Shown here piece by piece: positions 41,121-50,997 of a stretch of DNA of 64,000 bases; the first letter of the stretch is position 1; every line of letters begins with the position of its first letter. The stretch is taken from NCBI GenBank assembly GCA_949297805.1, contig CASFTG010000001.1, positions 682,001-746,000 on the forward strand, written 5' to 3'. The stretch comes from an uncultured bacterium (lineage in GTDB: Bacteria > Bacillota_I > Bacilli_A > RFN20 > CAG-826). The notes beneath the pieces were generated by a model. That model was not told the DNA's origin. It did not search any database and worked only from the letters and a program-made list of their open reading frames with translations. Both the position numbers and the translations under genes were made by a program.

Positions 41121-42575
41121 ATGCATCTTAACATCAGCAAGAAAACCAAGATCGTCTGCACCATCGGCCCGGCCACCCAAACCCCGGAGATGGTCCGGAA
41201 GCTCTATTCGGCCGGGATGACCGTCATGCGGATCAATTTTTCCCACGGCACCCATGAGGAGCAGCTAAACAAAATCAAGATCGCCCGTTCCTTCGAAAAG
41301 GAAGGAATCTACATCCCCGTCGCCCTCGACACCAAGGGCCCGGAGATTCGGACCGGCTACATGGAAGGGGGCAAAATCCCCGTCAAGACCGGTCAGGTCA
41401 TGCGGATCAGCATGGAGGATTGCTTAGGCAATGCCGAGCGCTTCTCCGTCTCCCACGCTGGACTTTACGATGACGTTGAGATCGGCAACCACATCTTAAT
41501 CGATGACGGCAACCTTGATTTCAAGGTCACCGGCAAAGACGAGGCCAAGCGCGAACTGATCGTCGAGGCCCAGAACAATCATGTCTTAAAGGATCAAAAA
41601 GGGGTCAATGCCCCCTTCTCCCGCCTCTCGATGCCCTTTATCTCGGAAAAAGACGAGAAGGATCTGGCTTTTGGCTGCGAACAGCACGTCGACGCCATCT
41701 TCGCCTCCTTCGTCCGGCGCCCGGAGGATATCCAAGACATCCGGGCCTGCCTTGCCAAATATGGCGACCCCACCATCCCCATCTTCGCCAAAATCGAAAA
41801 CCCAGAAGGGGTCGAGAAGTTCGAGCAAATCATTGACGCCTGCGACGGGGCGATGGTCGCCCGAGGCGATTTAGGGGTTGAAGTCCCGCCCGAACAAGTT
41901 CCGGTCATCCAGAAACGGATGATCGATATTTGCCGTCGGAAAGGGAAGCCGGTCATCACCGCTACCCAGATGCTCGACTCGATGGTCACCCATCCGCGGC
42001 CCACTAGAGCCGAAGTCAGCGACGTCGCCACCGCCATCGCCGAGTCTAGCGACTGTGTCATGCTTTCGGCCGAATCAGCTTCCGGCGATTACCCGGTCGA
42101 GGCGGTCCAGATGCAAGCGAAAATCGCCTCCACCATGGAGCAATACCTCGATTACGAGCAATTAGCCCGCGATTCCTACGAGACCAGCGAGCATTCCAAT
42201 AACGACGCCATCTCTAACGCCGTCGCCAATACCGCCCTCCTGATCGGGGCGAAGCTCATCATCAACTTCACCGAAACCGGGAAGTCGACGATCCGGATCT
42301 CCAAAGCCCGTCCCTGCTGCCCCATCATCTCCATCACCAACCGGCGGAAGACCGCGATGGCCGGAGCCTTCATGTGGGGCGTCTATTCGGTCTTATTGAA
42401 GACCTCGATGCCGGACTTCATCGAAGAGATGGAAGTCTTGGCCTTGAAGGTCGCCCGCGACTTAGGGTTCAAAGAAGGGGAGCCGATTATTCTTGTTGGT
42501 GGCACCCCGACTGGGGCTGGCAAGACCAACTTCATGCGGATCCTCAACGTCAACGCCATCCAGGAGTTAGATTAA
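41121..42575 (+). CDS. pyk: Pyruvate kinase
   Basis: This 484-residue enzyme makes ATP and pyruvate from phosphoenolpyruvate. It begins KKTKIVCTIGPATQTPEMV and contains MRINFSHGTHEEQ, ALDTKGPEIRTG, IFAKIENPEGVEKFEQI, ARGDLGVEVPPEQVPVIQK and a signature loop TATQMLDSMVTHPRPTRAEV. The extra C-terminal PEP-utiliser-like domain of Bacillus Pyk is absent. The stop overlaps the glk start (TAATG), so all three glycolytic genes pfkA-pyk-glk are tightly coupled. Confidence 0.97.
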   Translation: MHLNISKKTKIVCTIGPATQTPEMVRKLYSAGMTVMRINFSHGTHEEQLNKIKIARSFEKEGIYIPVALDTKGPEIRTGYMEGGKIPVKTGQVMRISMEDCLGNAERFSVSHAGLYDDVEIGNHILIDDGNLDFKVTGKDEAKRELIVEAQNNHVLKDQKGVNAPFSRLSMPFISEKDEKDLAFGCEQHVDAIFASFVRRPEDIQDIRACLAKYGDPTIPIFAKIENPEGVEKFEQIIDACDGAMVARGDLGVEVPPEQVPVIQKRMIDICRRKGKPVITATQMLDSMVTHPRPTRAEVSDVATAIAESSDCVMLSAESASGDYPVEAVQMQAKIASTMEQYLDYEQLARDSYETSEHSNNDAISNAVANTALLIGAKLIINFTETGKSTIRISKARPCCPIISITNRRKTAMAGAFMWGVYSVLLKTSMPDFIEEMEVLALKVARDLGFKEGEPIILVGGTPTGAGKTNFMRILNVNAIQELD

Positions 42576-43423
42576 TGAAGAAAGTCATCGCTTTAGACAT
42601 CGGGGGGACCAATACCCGGGTCGCCCTCATCAACGAGAAATACGAAACCGAGAAGATCCTCATCAAGCCGACCGAGGTCGGTAACCTCGACATCTTCCTT
42701 GAATCGATCGTCAAGATCATCAAAGAAGCGATCCCTGATTATAAAAAAGAGGCCGTCTGCATCGCCGCCGGGGTCCCGGGCCGGGTGAGACACGATGGTT
42801 ATATCTACGCCCTCCCGAACGTCCACGTCGAGCAGATTCCTCTCGCCTCCTATCTTCACGAAAAGCTAGGCTTGCCCTGCTATGTCCGAAATGACGCCGA
42901 GGTCGCGGCTTTATCGGAAGCCAACCTCGGGGCCTATAAAGCCGCCAAGTCGCTTTACTTCGTCACCGTCTCGACCGGAGTCGGGGGCGCCCTCACCATC
43001 GGGGGCAAACTAGTCAACTCCTCTTATGAAGTCGGCCACACCATGTTCGCCTATAAAGGCGAGATCCATGAGTTCGAGCATATGGCCTCCGGGACCGGTA
43101 TCTGCCGGCTGTGCGATAAAAACGGCCTTTCGGTCAGCTCGGCCAAGGACTTCTTCGCTTTAGTGGAGAACAAGCATCCCGAGGCTTTACGGGTCTATCA
43201 CGACTGGATCAATTTGATGGCTTCCTTCATCAAGATGGTCTATGACGCCTTCACCCCCGAGGTGTTCACCTTCACCGGCGGGGTGTTCAAATCCGATAAA
43301 GTGTTCTGGAAGGATTTGGAAGCCGCCTGCCCAGGCATCAACATCAAGAAGTGCTCCTTTTCCCAGGAAGCCGGCTTAGTCGGGGCCGCGGTCTATGGCT
43401 TCCAGATGATGGAAGGAAAGTAA
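42575..43423 (+). CDS. ROK-family glucokinase (probable)
   Basis: This 282-residue ROK kinase starts at MKKVIALDIGGTNTRVALIN. The frame upstream belongs to a shadow of pyk. It has the phosphate loop DIGGTNT, the sugar-binding CIAAGVPGRV and YVRNDAEVAALSEANLG, and STGVGGALTIGG. The classical ROK cysteine cluster that binds zinc (CxCGxxGC) is missing after GEIHEFEHMASGTG, so it is an atypical member. Position behind pfkA-pyk supports glucokinase, but N-acetyl-hexosamine or fructose kinase activity cannot be excluded. Confidence 0.85.
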   Translation: MKKVIALDIGGTNTRVALINEKYETEKILIKPTEVGNLDIFLESIVKIIKEAIPDYKKEAVCIAAGVPGRVRHDGYIYALPNVHVEQIPLASYLHEKLGLPCYVRNDAEVAALSEANLGAYKAAKSLYFVTVSTGVGGALTIGGKLVNSSYEVGHTMFAYKGEIHEFEHMASGTGICRLCDKNGLSVSSAKDFFALVENKHPEALRVYHDWINLMASFIKMVYDAFTPEVFTFTGGVFKSDKVFWKDLEAACPGINIKKCSFSQEAGLVGAAVYGFQMMEGK

Positions 43424-43455
43424 TCCCCTTTCTTAAATAAGGATATAGAGCAGCC

Positions 43456-44809
43456 ATGTTGGTCATCGATAAAGACATACTCTTCGATGGGCCGACTGGC
43501 TGCTTTTCCAATAGTCCCGAGGGGCTGTCATTAGCCCTCACTCAGTCCGTCGACTTCGATGTTTGGCCGTTAGGCATGAGCGTCGATGAGGTTAGAAATA
43601 CCTCGGCGTCCTTCTGCTTGTCGATCTTCGATGCCTGTAACCTCGATTGTGCCTATTGCTTCAACAAGAATAAGAAGGGCAAGCCGATTGACCTTAACCT
43701 TGCCTTCTCCTTTCTTGAGGAATGCTTTCGTCTCTATCCTAATAAGGATAAATACCACGTCGACCTCTCAGGCAAGGGGGGAACCGTTGCTGTATTTGAA
43801 GGATATCTTAGTCATCAAGGAATATTGCCTGAAGAAGCAGGAGGAGCTTCGGAAAGAGGTCTTGGTCCAATTCGTCTGCAACGGGACGCTGCTCAGCCCA
43901 GAAATAGCCAAAGTTCTGCAACGGAACGGCATCTTGTTCGGCGTTTCGATTGACGGGATTAAAGCGGTCCATGACCAAACTCGTTTAACCAACGACGACC
44001 GCCCGACCTACGATCGGATTTTATCCAATGTCAACGCCATCCCCCCATCACCAATACGTCGGGGCGGCCTGCACCTTAACCAAAACGTCTTCTCGTTAGT
44101 CGATTCGCTTAAAGAACTCGGAAATACTTTCAATACGGTCGGGTATAAACCCTCCCGCGACTGCCCCGAGGCCTTTGATCTTGAGGCGGTCACGGCCTGG
44201 GCCAAGGAATACGAAAAGCTAACTCTTTTCTTGATCGAAGAAGCCAAAAGGGGCGACCTTAAGTACCTCAAGATTCTGCTTAATGGGGATGATTGTTTCG
44301 GCAAGTTCATCAAACGCCTCATTTTGAATCAACGGGTCGTCTGCCGTTGCGACGGCGGAATCAGCCGGTTATCCCTAGATTCCTCGGGTAAAATCTATCC
44401 TTGTCCCGCCGCCTTTCCTTTCGAAGATTTGGCGTTGGGAGAGAGGAAAAACATCGATAAAACCAGACGGGAAGCCTTGTTCCAAGAGCAAATAAAGCAA
44501 GAAGGATGCCGTAGCTGCGAAGTCCGCCACATATGCGGTGGCGAATGCTTGATTGAGAAACGCTTATCGAGCGGGAACAATGCGGCGATGTGCCTTTGGA
44601 AGAAACACTTAATATATTTAGCCGCCTACTTGGTCCTATCCTTAGTCGAGGATTGCCCGGCTGTTTTCAAAGAGATTCAAGCCTTTGCGAAGGAGGTGGC
44701 CAATAGAAATAAAGCGGATCCAGAGCTAAGGGGCCTCTTAAACTCCCGTCCCGAGTTGTCTTTCACCGAGGCCAAAAGAATATTCGACGATCAAACCAAA
44801 CGTTATTAG
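43456..44809 (+). pseudogene. Radical SAM/SPASM protein gene with homopolymer frameshifts
   Basis: The first frame carries CNLDCAYCFNKN (the CxxxCxxC iron-sulfur motif) and breaks at the G6 run 43776-43781. The second frame continues as GEPLLYLKDI, completing the radical SAM GEP motif, and runs to 44809. Inside it, a stretch after the C6 run 44041-44046 makes better sense in another frame (HHQYVGAACTLT), with return near an A4 run at 44082-44085. The C-terminus is a SPASM-type Cys cluster (CRSCEVRHICGGEC, later MCLWKK). Such enzymes modify peptides or proteins. The gene is either inactivated, phase-variable, or misread at homopolymers. No precursor peptide is adjacent. Confidence 0.8.
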
Positions 44810-44862
44810 ACGTCAGATCATAATTGCCTCGGAGAATAAATTAGGAGTAAATCGAATTTGCA

Positions 44863-44890
44863 TTGACAGCAATGTTGCAAGGGGTATAGT
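44863..44890 (+). promoter_or_regulatory. Strong promoter of the cysteine peptidase gene
   Basis: A perfect TTGACA (44863-44868) and TATAGT (44885-44890) are 16 bp apart. The GTG start at 44916 follows AGAAGGGG. Confidence 0.7.
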
Positions 44891-44915
44891 GGTTTTTGAA
44901 AGAAGGGGATTGCCA

Positions 44916-46313
44916 GTGAAAAACAGATTTCTATTTGGATTATCATCCGCGTTCTTGTGCGCTATTCTGGCCGGGCAAACGGTAAAAGCCCGTTTAAGCG
45001 TGGAATCGCCGTCCGACCATGCACAAGCGGATTTAACTTATGCACCAGAAATGGAATTTAATCTTGAGACCGCCAAATTAACCCTTGCTCGCCTAACCAG
45101 CAACCCCGTCGATGCTGATGGCGGGCGGATGATACGAGTGATCGCCGACAGAAGCGACGAATATTGTTACCTTCTCGACTTTATCGGCGATCAAGGGTTC
45201 GCTGTTTTCGACGACGACACCATCTACGCCAAAGCCGAGGAAGGCGACTTCCCGCTGCTTTACGACGAGAGCGTCGTCCTCGGGACCTCTAGTGGATTCT
45301 TGAAGGAAACCGAAGAGGGGAGCCAGAACTATTACAGGGTCGACATCAAAGACGGAGCGGCGTTGACTGAGGAATTATACGAGATAGAGCCTTTTGATCG
45401 CAGTACCAATTGGACAGACAAAGACGGAGAGCTTAGCAGCAACGATATCACTAGTTACCTCTCTTCCGAGCATTCGGATTGGACATTGGGATGGGAAAGC
45501 CTTTTGTCCAACTTCACTTACTTCAATCAAAGAACCACTTCCTACTATATCGTTGAATATCACACCGAAAACTACACATATAAAACGAATTGGTTGGGCG
45601 AGGGCAACTGTGCGCCCAACGCCATATTTACATATCTGTATAACCTGCCCACGACAAAGGGCCAAACCGGAACCGCGCCAGAAGGTCTCGATCCTTTGCT
45701 GAACGGAAGACAGTCGAAGAACGTCTTCAACATTTTCTATGGCGGCCAAGACGTCCTCTACGACGATTTCGCCAACAAAACGTACAAGCAGCCTTGGTAT
45801 AGCAACGAAACAGTATATTTCAATCCCCCAGGACAGCAGCTGAGGTATTACGACGAAACTTGGAAGCTTGATAGCCTAGGCAAAGATATATTCGCCAACA
45901 CCCCTCATCTTTATTGGCAGGTAAGAGATTACGCGATCGATCATGGGTATACTCCCAAAGACGGATACCAGACAACGAGGTACGGCGAGGGCACGATTGA
46001 GTATGTCGCGAATCTTTACAACGTTAGCTTGGATATTCAAAAAACGGATAATGTCGAATCGGCCATTACCAACATAATGAACGGGATACCCGTCGTTATG
46101 TCCGTATCAAAATCAAAGACATACGGCAATCACGCGATGGTGATAACCGGTTACCGGCGGTACTTCAAAAACAACGACCGGAGCAAATCGTATTATATGT
46201 TCCGAGTCGCCGACAATTGGGCCACAACCCCGCGATGGTTTGATCCCTACAAAGCGAAATCGATCACGTATTACGTGACAAACCAAAATAGTTTGGAGTG
46301 GCCAGAATGTTGA
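44916..46313 (+). CDS. Secreted papain-like cysteine peptidase (C10/C39-like)
   Basis: I start at the GTG at 44916, 8 nt after AAGGGG, giving 465 residues; the ORF can be extended to 44889, but that lies across the -10 box. A signal peptide (to about ILAGQTVKA) is followed by a probable propeptide with a beta-rich stretch (LLDFIGDQGFAVFDDDTIYA). The catalytic triad reads as Cys232 (EGNCAPNAIFTYL), His406 (GNHAMVITGYRRY) and Asn434 (VADNWATTP). The layout recalls streptopain-like C10 and C39-like families. The codon use (more AGA, ATA, AAA) is unlike the glycolysis genes. The next lipoprotein starts 7 nt before its stop. Confidence 0.8.
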   Translation: MKNRFLFGLSSAFLCAILAGQTVKARLSVESPSDHAQADLTYAPEMEFNLETAKLTLARLTSNPVDADGGRMIRVIADRSDEYCYLLDFIGDQGFAVFDDDTIYAKAEEGDFPLLYDESVVLGTSSGFLKETEEGSQNYYRVDIKDGAALTEELYEIEPFDRSTNWTDKDGELSSNDITSYLSSEHSDWTLGWESLLSNFTYFNQRTTSYYIVEYHTENYTYKTNWLGEGNCAPNAIFTYLYNLPTTKGQTGTAPEGLDPLLNGRQSKNVFNIFYGGQDVLYDDFANKTYKQPWYSNETVYFNPPGQQLRYYDETWKLDSLGKDIFANTPHLYWQVRDYAIDHGYTPKDGYQTTRYGEGTIEYVANLYNVSLDIQKTDNVESAITNIMNGIPVVMSVSKSKTYGNHAMVITGYRRYFKNNDRSKSYYMFRVADNWATTPRWFDPYKAKSITYYVTNQNSLEWPEC

Positions 46314-46873
46314 AAAAATATAGATACGTTACTGCGATAACCGCCATTGCCCTATTGTTATTAAACGCTTGCGATGACGGAGGCCCTTGTCATCCCCCCG
46401 CCCCCGTTGCTATGCCAACGGAAATAACTTGGAACGGAACGGCATTCGGGAAAAAACAGCTGTATTTCAAAACCTTCTCGGAATTCTTTGCCGAAAAGGG
46501 AATACCCGAAAAGGCCGACTACTATTTAATAAGAGGCGAAGATTTGATTAACCAGGGCAACCAGCCGTTGCCGAAAGGACGGTATTTGGTTTGGTATTCG
46601 CAGCCCCAAGAAGATTATCCCATAACGGTGCCTCATACCTATGTAGATCCAAATAAAATATTCTACGTTTATACAAACGAGGCATTTTCTTGGTTTATGG
46701 TCTCGCCTTACCAATTGAAAACCTCAATTGAGGAATATGATACGGATTTCGCCTGGGATTGGGTTCAAGACGATTCAATTTGGGGCTACTATCCTGACGC
46801 AAGCAGCATCGAAAACGATTGCCCGATCGAAGTTATGATGGAAATGGAGATCCTCAATATCTACGGCGAGTGA
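46307..46873 (+). CDS. Lipoprotein coupled to the cysteine peptidase
   Basis: This 188-residue protein starts at MLKKYRYVTAITAIALLLL, with the lipobox at LNACDD, after GGAG 9 nt upstream. It overlaps the peptidase stop by 7 nt, so the two are translationally coupled. The mature part is rich in Tyr, Trp, Pro and acidic residues and should be a small beta domain; I recognise no family. By analogy with streptopain and its inhibitor, which are encoded side by side, an inhibitor or immunity role is possible, but this is inference. Confidence 0.72.
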   Translation: MLKKYRYVTAITAIALLLLNACDDGGPCHPPAPVAMPTEITWNGTAFGKKQLYFKTFSEFFAEKGIPEKADYYLIRGEDLINQGNQPLPKGRYLVWYSQPQEDYPITVPHTYVDPNKIFYVYTNEAFSWFMVSPYQLKTSIEEYDTDFAWDWVQDDSIWGYYPDASSIENDCPIEVMMEMEILNIYGE

Positions 46874-46922
46874 TGAACGGCCGAATCATCATCTCTCTGA
46901 TAGTATGAAGTGAAAATTCTTC

Positions 46923-47015
46923 ATGAAAAAATTGCTGCAAAAACTTTGGAGTCGTTCAATTACAATAAATTTGCCTGAATCATATCGGCATCTTGTTCAA
47001 AACAAGCGTAAATAA
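46923..47015 (+). CDS. Possible 30-residue small ORF
   Basis: An ATG at 46923 opens a 30-codon frame (MKKLLQKLWSRSITINLPES, then ten more residues, Lys/Arg-rich end) that stops 2 nt before the next lipoprotein gene. It is cationic and amphipathic in part. There is no clear Shine-Dalgarno; a weak hairpin (TGAAG...CTTCA) precedes it. It may be a leader peptide, a small secreted or membrane-active peptide, or chance. Confidence 0.3.
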   Translation: MKKLLQKLWSRSITINLPESYRHLVQNKRK

Positions 47016-47017
47016 CG

Positions 47018-47515
47018 ATGGCAAAAACAATTAGAATAGCAAGCTCATTGATTATTGCCTTAATATTCGCCAGCTCCTGCGCAGGGCCAATTTCTTCATC
47101 TAGCGATGACCCACTTCCGCCCATCGGAGCATCATCGGTTGGTTTTGGTGATGCCATCGATATCAATGGACGGATCTTTGTCAAAAACATTGACGTCATG
47201 GCGCCATCGGACACAGTTATGGCCAAAAATAAATCTTTCCTGGTTGATGCGGATGATTTCGAAGAAGGAAGGAAAGAAAACCGTCTTTGGGGCGGAAGCT
47301 ATTGGCTTTGCGAATCCAAAGGAAGCGAATTCTTCAACTATAATGATAACCCATATCGTTCTTTCCCCGTATACAATGCCGGCTCATTGGAGAGCGCCGA
47401 AACAATTTATCTATGCGGGCAATTCTTCCATACTGGCATGAAAATTGTCGGCTACACCCTTTCAAGTTCCGAAGTCGATTCCGCGACCAAAATCGTAAGG
47501 ATTGAAAACATCTAG
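47018..47515 (+). CDS. Lipoprotein, paralogue of the next gene
   Basis: This 165-residue protein has a lipoprotein signal peptide with the lipobox FASSCAG, then a Ser-rich linker. The mature domain contains GFGDAIDINGRIFVKNIDVM, which matches PYGDALKIEDRIFVRDGLKP in the lipoprotein at 47629-48132; both also share a short middle segment ending in WGGSYWL / WSGTYYI. Function unknown. AT-rich codon use links it with the peptidase cassette upstream. Confidence 0.72.
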   Translation: MAKTIRIASSLIIALIFASSCAGPISSSSDDPLPPIGASSVGFGDAIDINGRIFVKNIDVMAPSDTVMAKNKSFLVDADDFEEGRKENRLWGGSYWLCESKGSEFFNYNDNPYRSFPVYNAGSLESAETIYLCGQFFHTGMKIVGYTLSSSEVDSATKIVRIENI

Positions 47516-47628
47516 GGCTTTGCTATCATTTTTATTGCCAAGGGAGACGTCAAGCGCTAACCAGACTATCGCGGTCAACACCAAGCCATCCTCTTTGACA
47601 ATCGAACGCTAAATTAGGAGAAAGCCTC

Positions 47629-48132
47629 ATGCTAAAGAAAGTGTCATTGTTAATCCTCTTGCCGACCTTGCTCCTTTCCTGCGGTCCGGCGACTTCCTCG
47701 AGCACCCCCGATACCGGCATCATCGGCCCCGACAGCCCCGCTTATAATTTTCCTTATGGGGATGCGTTGAAAATAGAGGACCGCATCTTCGTTCGGGATG
47801 GGCTGAAGCCCGTCGAGCCGCCCTCTAACCTTTCGCTTGGCAAAGCGAGCAATTTCCTGATTGGCGATAAGGATTTCGCCGATTATGCCGAAAAGACCCT
47901 CCCTTGGTCCGGCACTTACTATATCTACGACCAAACGGTCAGAGACTTCGAGAATGCGCTCAATAACGGCGAATTAATGATGTATTTCGTCGGCGAATTC
48001 GCCCTAGCCAAGGAATTTTATCTTTACCAAACTAATTATTATGATGGAACTGGTCTTTACCGTTACAAACTCGGCAACGAATTGCCCGAGCATATGATCC
48101 TAACCACGGTTATCGACATCCAAACTATTTGA
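47629..48132 (+). CDS. Lipoprotein, paralogue of the preceding gene
   Basis: This 167-residue protein has a lipoprotein signal peptide (MLKKVSLLILLPTLLLSCG) and a Ser/Thr-rich linker. The single beta-rich domain is related to that of 47018-47515. A clear AGGAG lies before the ATG. Its codon use is closer to the genome bulk than that of its paralogue, so one of the two may be a newer arrival. It ends the run of secreted proteins downstream of the cysteine peptidase. Function unknown; inhibitor, immunity or adhesion are all open. Confidence 0.75.
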   Translation: MLKKVSLLILLPTLLLSCGPATSSSTPDTGIIGPDSPAYNFPYGDALKIEDRIFVRDGLKPVEPPSNLSLGKASNFLIGDKDFADYAEKTLPWSGTYYIYDQTVRDFENALNNGELMMYFVGEFALAKEFYLYQTNYYDGTGLYRYKLGNELPEHMILTTVIDIQTI

Positions 48133-48162
48133 TCTCCGCCTTTTTTAAATAGCCAACGTTTC

Positions 48163-48948
48163 TTATAGCCTTAGCAAATGTTCTAAAGCGTAACTCACCC
48201 CATCTTCCGCACAGGGTTTGGTCACGATTTCCGCCGCTTGCTTGACTGGCTCCACCGCGTTGCCCATCGCCACCCCGTGGAAGGACTTGATCATCCCGAG
48301 GTCATTAAGCTCATCGCCAAAGCAATAGGCTTCTTGGGCTTTGGCATATTCCTTAACGAACCCCACCCCTTTGGCTTTATCGACACCCGGATGGAGGATC
48401 TCGAAGAATACCGGGCTGCTCCGGGTCACATCATAACGGGAATCATGGAAAGCGATGTTCTTGGATACATCCGGATCAGCCCCGATCATGACCTTGGCTA
48501 CCGGGGTCGTTAGGTCCACCCCAATTGGCGAAGGAGGCAGGATCAGCGAAGGCGGGAGGCGGTTGATCTCCTCTTCCAATTGCACATACTTTCCCTTCTT
48601 GAAGGCGGCGATGCTTCCGTCAGTCAAATAGGCATAGACATCGAACTTCGGATCAGGATAGAGAGAATAGACGTAATAGAGGTCGGCATAGCTCAAAGTC
48701 TCGGAATAAAGCACTTCCCCATCAAGGGAATAGACGATGGCCCCATTGAAGGCGATGACGTATTTCTCCCCTGAAGTAAAAGAAGCGAGGTAACGGGCTA
48801 AGGAAGCGAAAGGCCGACCCGAAGCCAAGGCTAAAGCGTCCCCTGAGGCTAAGCGATGATTGATCGCCTCGATTTCCTTTGAGGGAATAGAGGTTTCCCC
48901 TCGGGGAATCAAGGTATCATCGACATCGAAGGCGAATAATCTTTTCAT
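48163..48948 (-). CDS. Cof-type HAD-IIB sugar-phosphatase-like hydrolase
   Basis: This 261-residue protein starts at MKRLFAFDVDDTLIPRGE. HAD motifs are FDVDDTL (nucleophile Asp and acid Asp), ALASGRP (motif II), the Lys near VDKAKGVGF, and FGDELNDLGMI (motif IV), with a cap domain of type C2B between. Members remove phosphate from sugar phosphates, FMN or related metabolites; the substrate cannot be assigned. A TATCAT box ends 10 nt before the ATG and no Shine-Dalgarno is visible. Confidence 0.9.
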   Translation of the reverse strand: MKRLFAFDVDDTLIPRGETSIPSKEIEAINHRLASGDALALASGRPFASLARYLASFTSGEKYVIAFNGAIVYSLDGEVLYSETLSYADLYYVYSLYPDPKFDVYAYLTDGSIAAFKKGKYVQLEEEINRLPPSLILPPSPIGVDLTTPVAKVMIGADPDVSKNIAFHDSRYDVTRSSPVFFEILHPGVDKAKGVGFVKEYAKAQEAYCFGDELNDLGMIKSFHGVAMGNAVEPVKQAAEIVTKPCAEDGVSYALEHLLRL

Positions 48949-49184
48949 AAACGGGACAATGATAGACAAAAAAGACAGCAATGGGAAATCGCTTAACGAG
49001 GAAAACGAGTTCTCTTAATCAAGCGATGTGCCTCAAACATCGGCTTAATCGGTTGAACGCGAATGTACTAGAGCCAGATAGTTCAATTTGGTAAAGAAAA
49101 ACCGCACCAAAACTCCCCGAGTTTTAGTACGACTTTCCTTAACGTTTTGAACAATATCTTCATTTGGACTTAATCGATTGACAG
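48949..49184. other. Intergenic stretch without a recognised gene
   Basis: Between the HAD gene start and the eno terminator I find no ORF with coding character. A 7-bp hairpin (AAAACTC, 3-nt loop, GAGTTTT) lies at 49109-49125 without a T tract on either strand. Only the upstream region of the HAD gene can be assigned. Confidence 0.5.
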
Positions 49185-49215
49185 AAAAAGGGCCCACCCC
49201 GGAGGATGAGCCCTT
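49185..49215 (-). terminator. Rho-independent terminator of eno
   Basis: On the minus strand AAGGGCTCA pairs with TGGGCCCTT around a GC-rich centre, with one mismatch, followed by TTTT. Confidence 0.85.
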
Positions 49216-49235
49216 ATATAAGGGAAAGAGAATCC

Positions 49236-50610
<1,375 letters not shown>

Positions 50611-50639
50611 AGAGGTAAAAGCAAGGAAACCATCTCGAG

Positions 50640-50656
50640 TATTATCTATGATAATA
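50640..50656. promoter_or_regulatory. Perfect inverted repeat upstream of the eno promoter
   Basis: TATTATC and GATAATA are perfectly inverted around TAT. Position and size suit a repressor or activator site; the GATAAT core recalls Fur-type boxes, but this is not diagnostic. Confidence 0.4.
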
Positions 50657-50714
50657 AGAATGGGGAGAATGGGCAGGTAGAGACTCTCATATATAAGTAT
50701 ATTTAAAATTTCAC

Positions 50715-50752
50715 TTCTAGATAATTTCTAGGACACTTCCAGATACTTCTAG
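50715..50752. repeat. Phased TTCTAG array, copy 1
   Basis: Four hexamers start at 50715 (TTCTAG), 50726 (TTCTAG), 50737 (TTCCAG) and 50747 (TTCTAG), with steps of 11, 11 and 10 bp. The surrounding sequence up to the second hexamer (CACTTCTAGATAATTTCTAG) is identical in copy 2. The 442-nt intergenic region 50556-50997 contains the eno promoter, these two arrays and no gene. Confidence 0.85.
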
Positions 50753-50849
50753 ATGGGGTAAATTGGTTAATTCGAGAAACAAATGGCGATGCAATCGATT
50801 GTTTTAGAAGAATCGACTAAGTGATTTTAAATAGGTTACTTATGTTCAC

Positions 50850-50887
50850 TTCTAGATAATTTCTAGGAATCTTCTAGATGCTTCTAG
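50850..50887. repeat. Phased TTCTAG array, copy 2
   Basis: Four TTCTAG hexamers start at 50850, 50861, 50872 and 50882, again with steps of 11, 11 and 10 bp. The array lies 135 bp from copy 1 and shares its exact spacing, although the bases between later hexamers differ. Confidence 0.85.
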
Positions 50888-50997
50888 TTAGGGAGCCTTG
50901 TGAAGGAAAGAAACTAGTGGCAAAGTCCTAACATTACCGATAGCAATTTGGCGATAGGTACGGAAATGCATGCGGCATCGCGAATCCAAAATGGGTA

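Noticed and set aside
43424..44915. RiPP precursor peptide next to the radical SAM/SPASM gene
   Set aside because: There is no short Cys-rich or Gly-rich ORF with a ribosome-binding site in the flanking gaps.
49109..49125. Terminator between the HAD gene and eno
   Set aside because: The 7-bp hairpin has no T tract on either strand.
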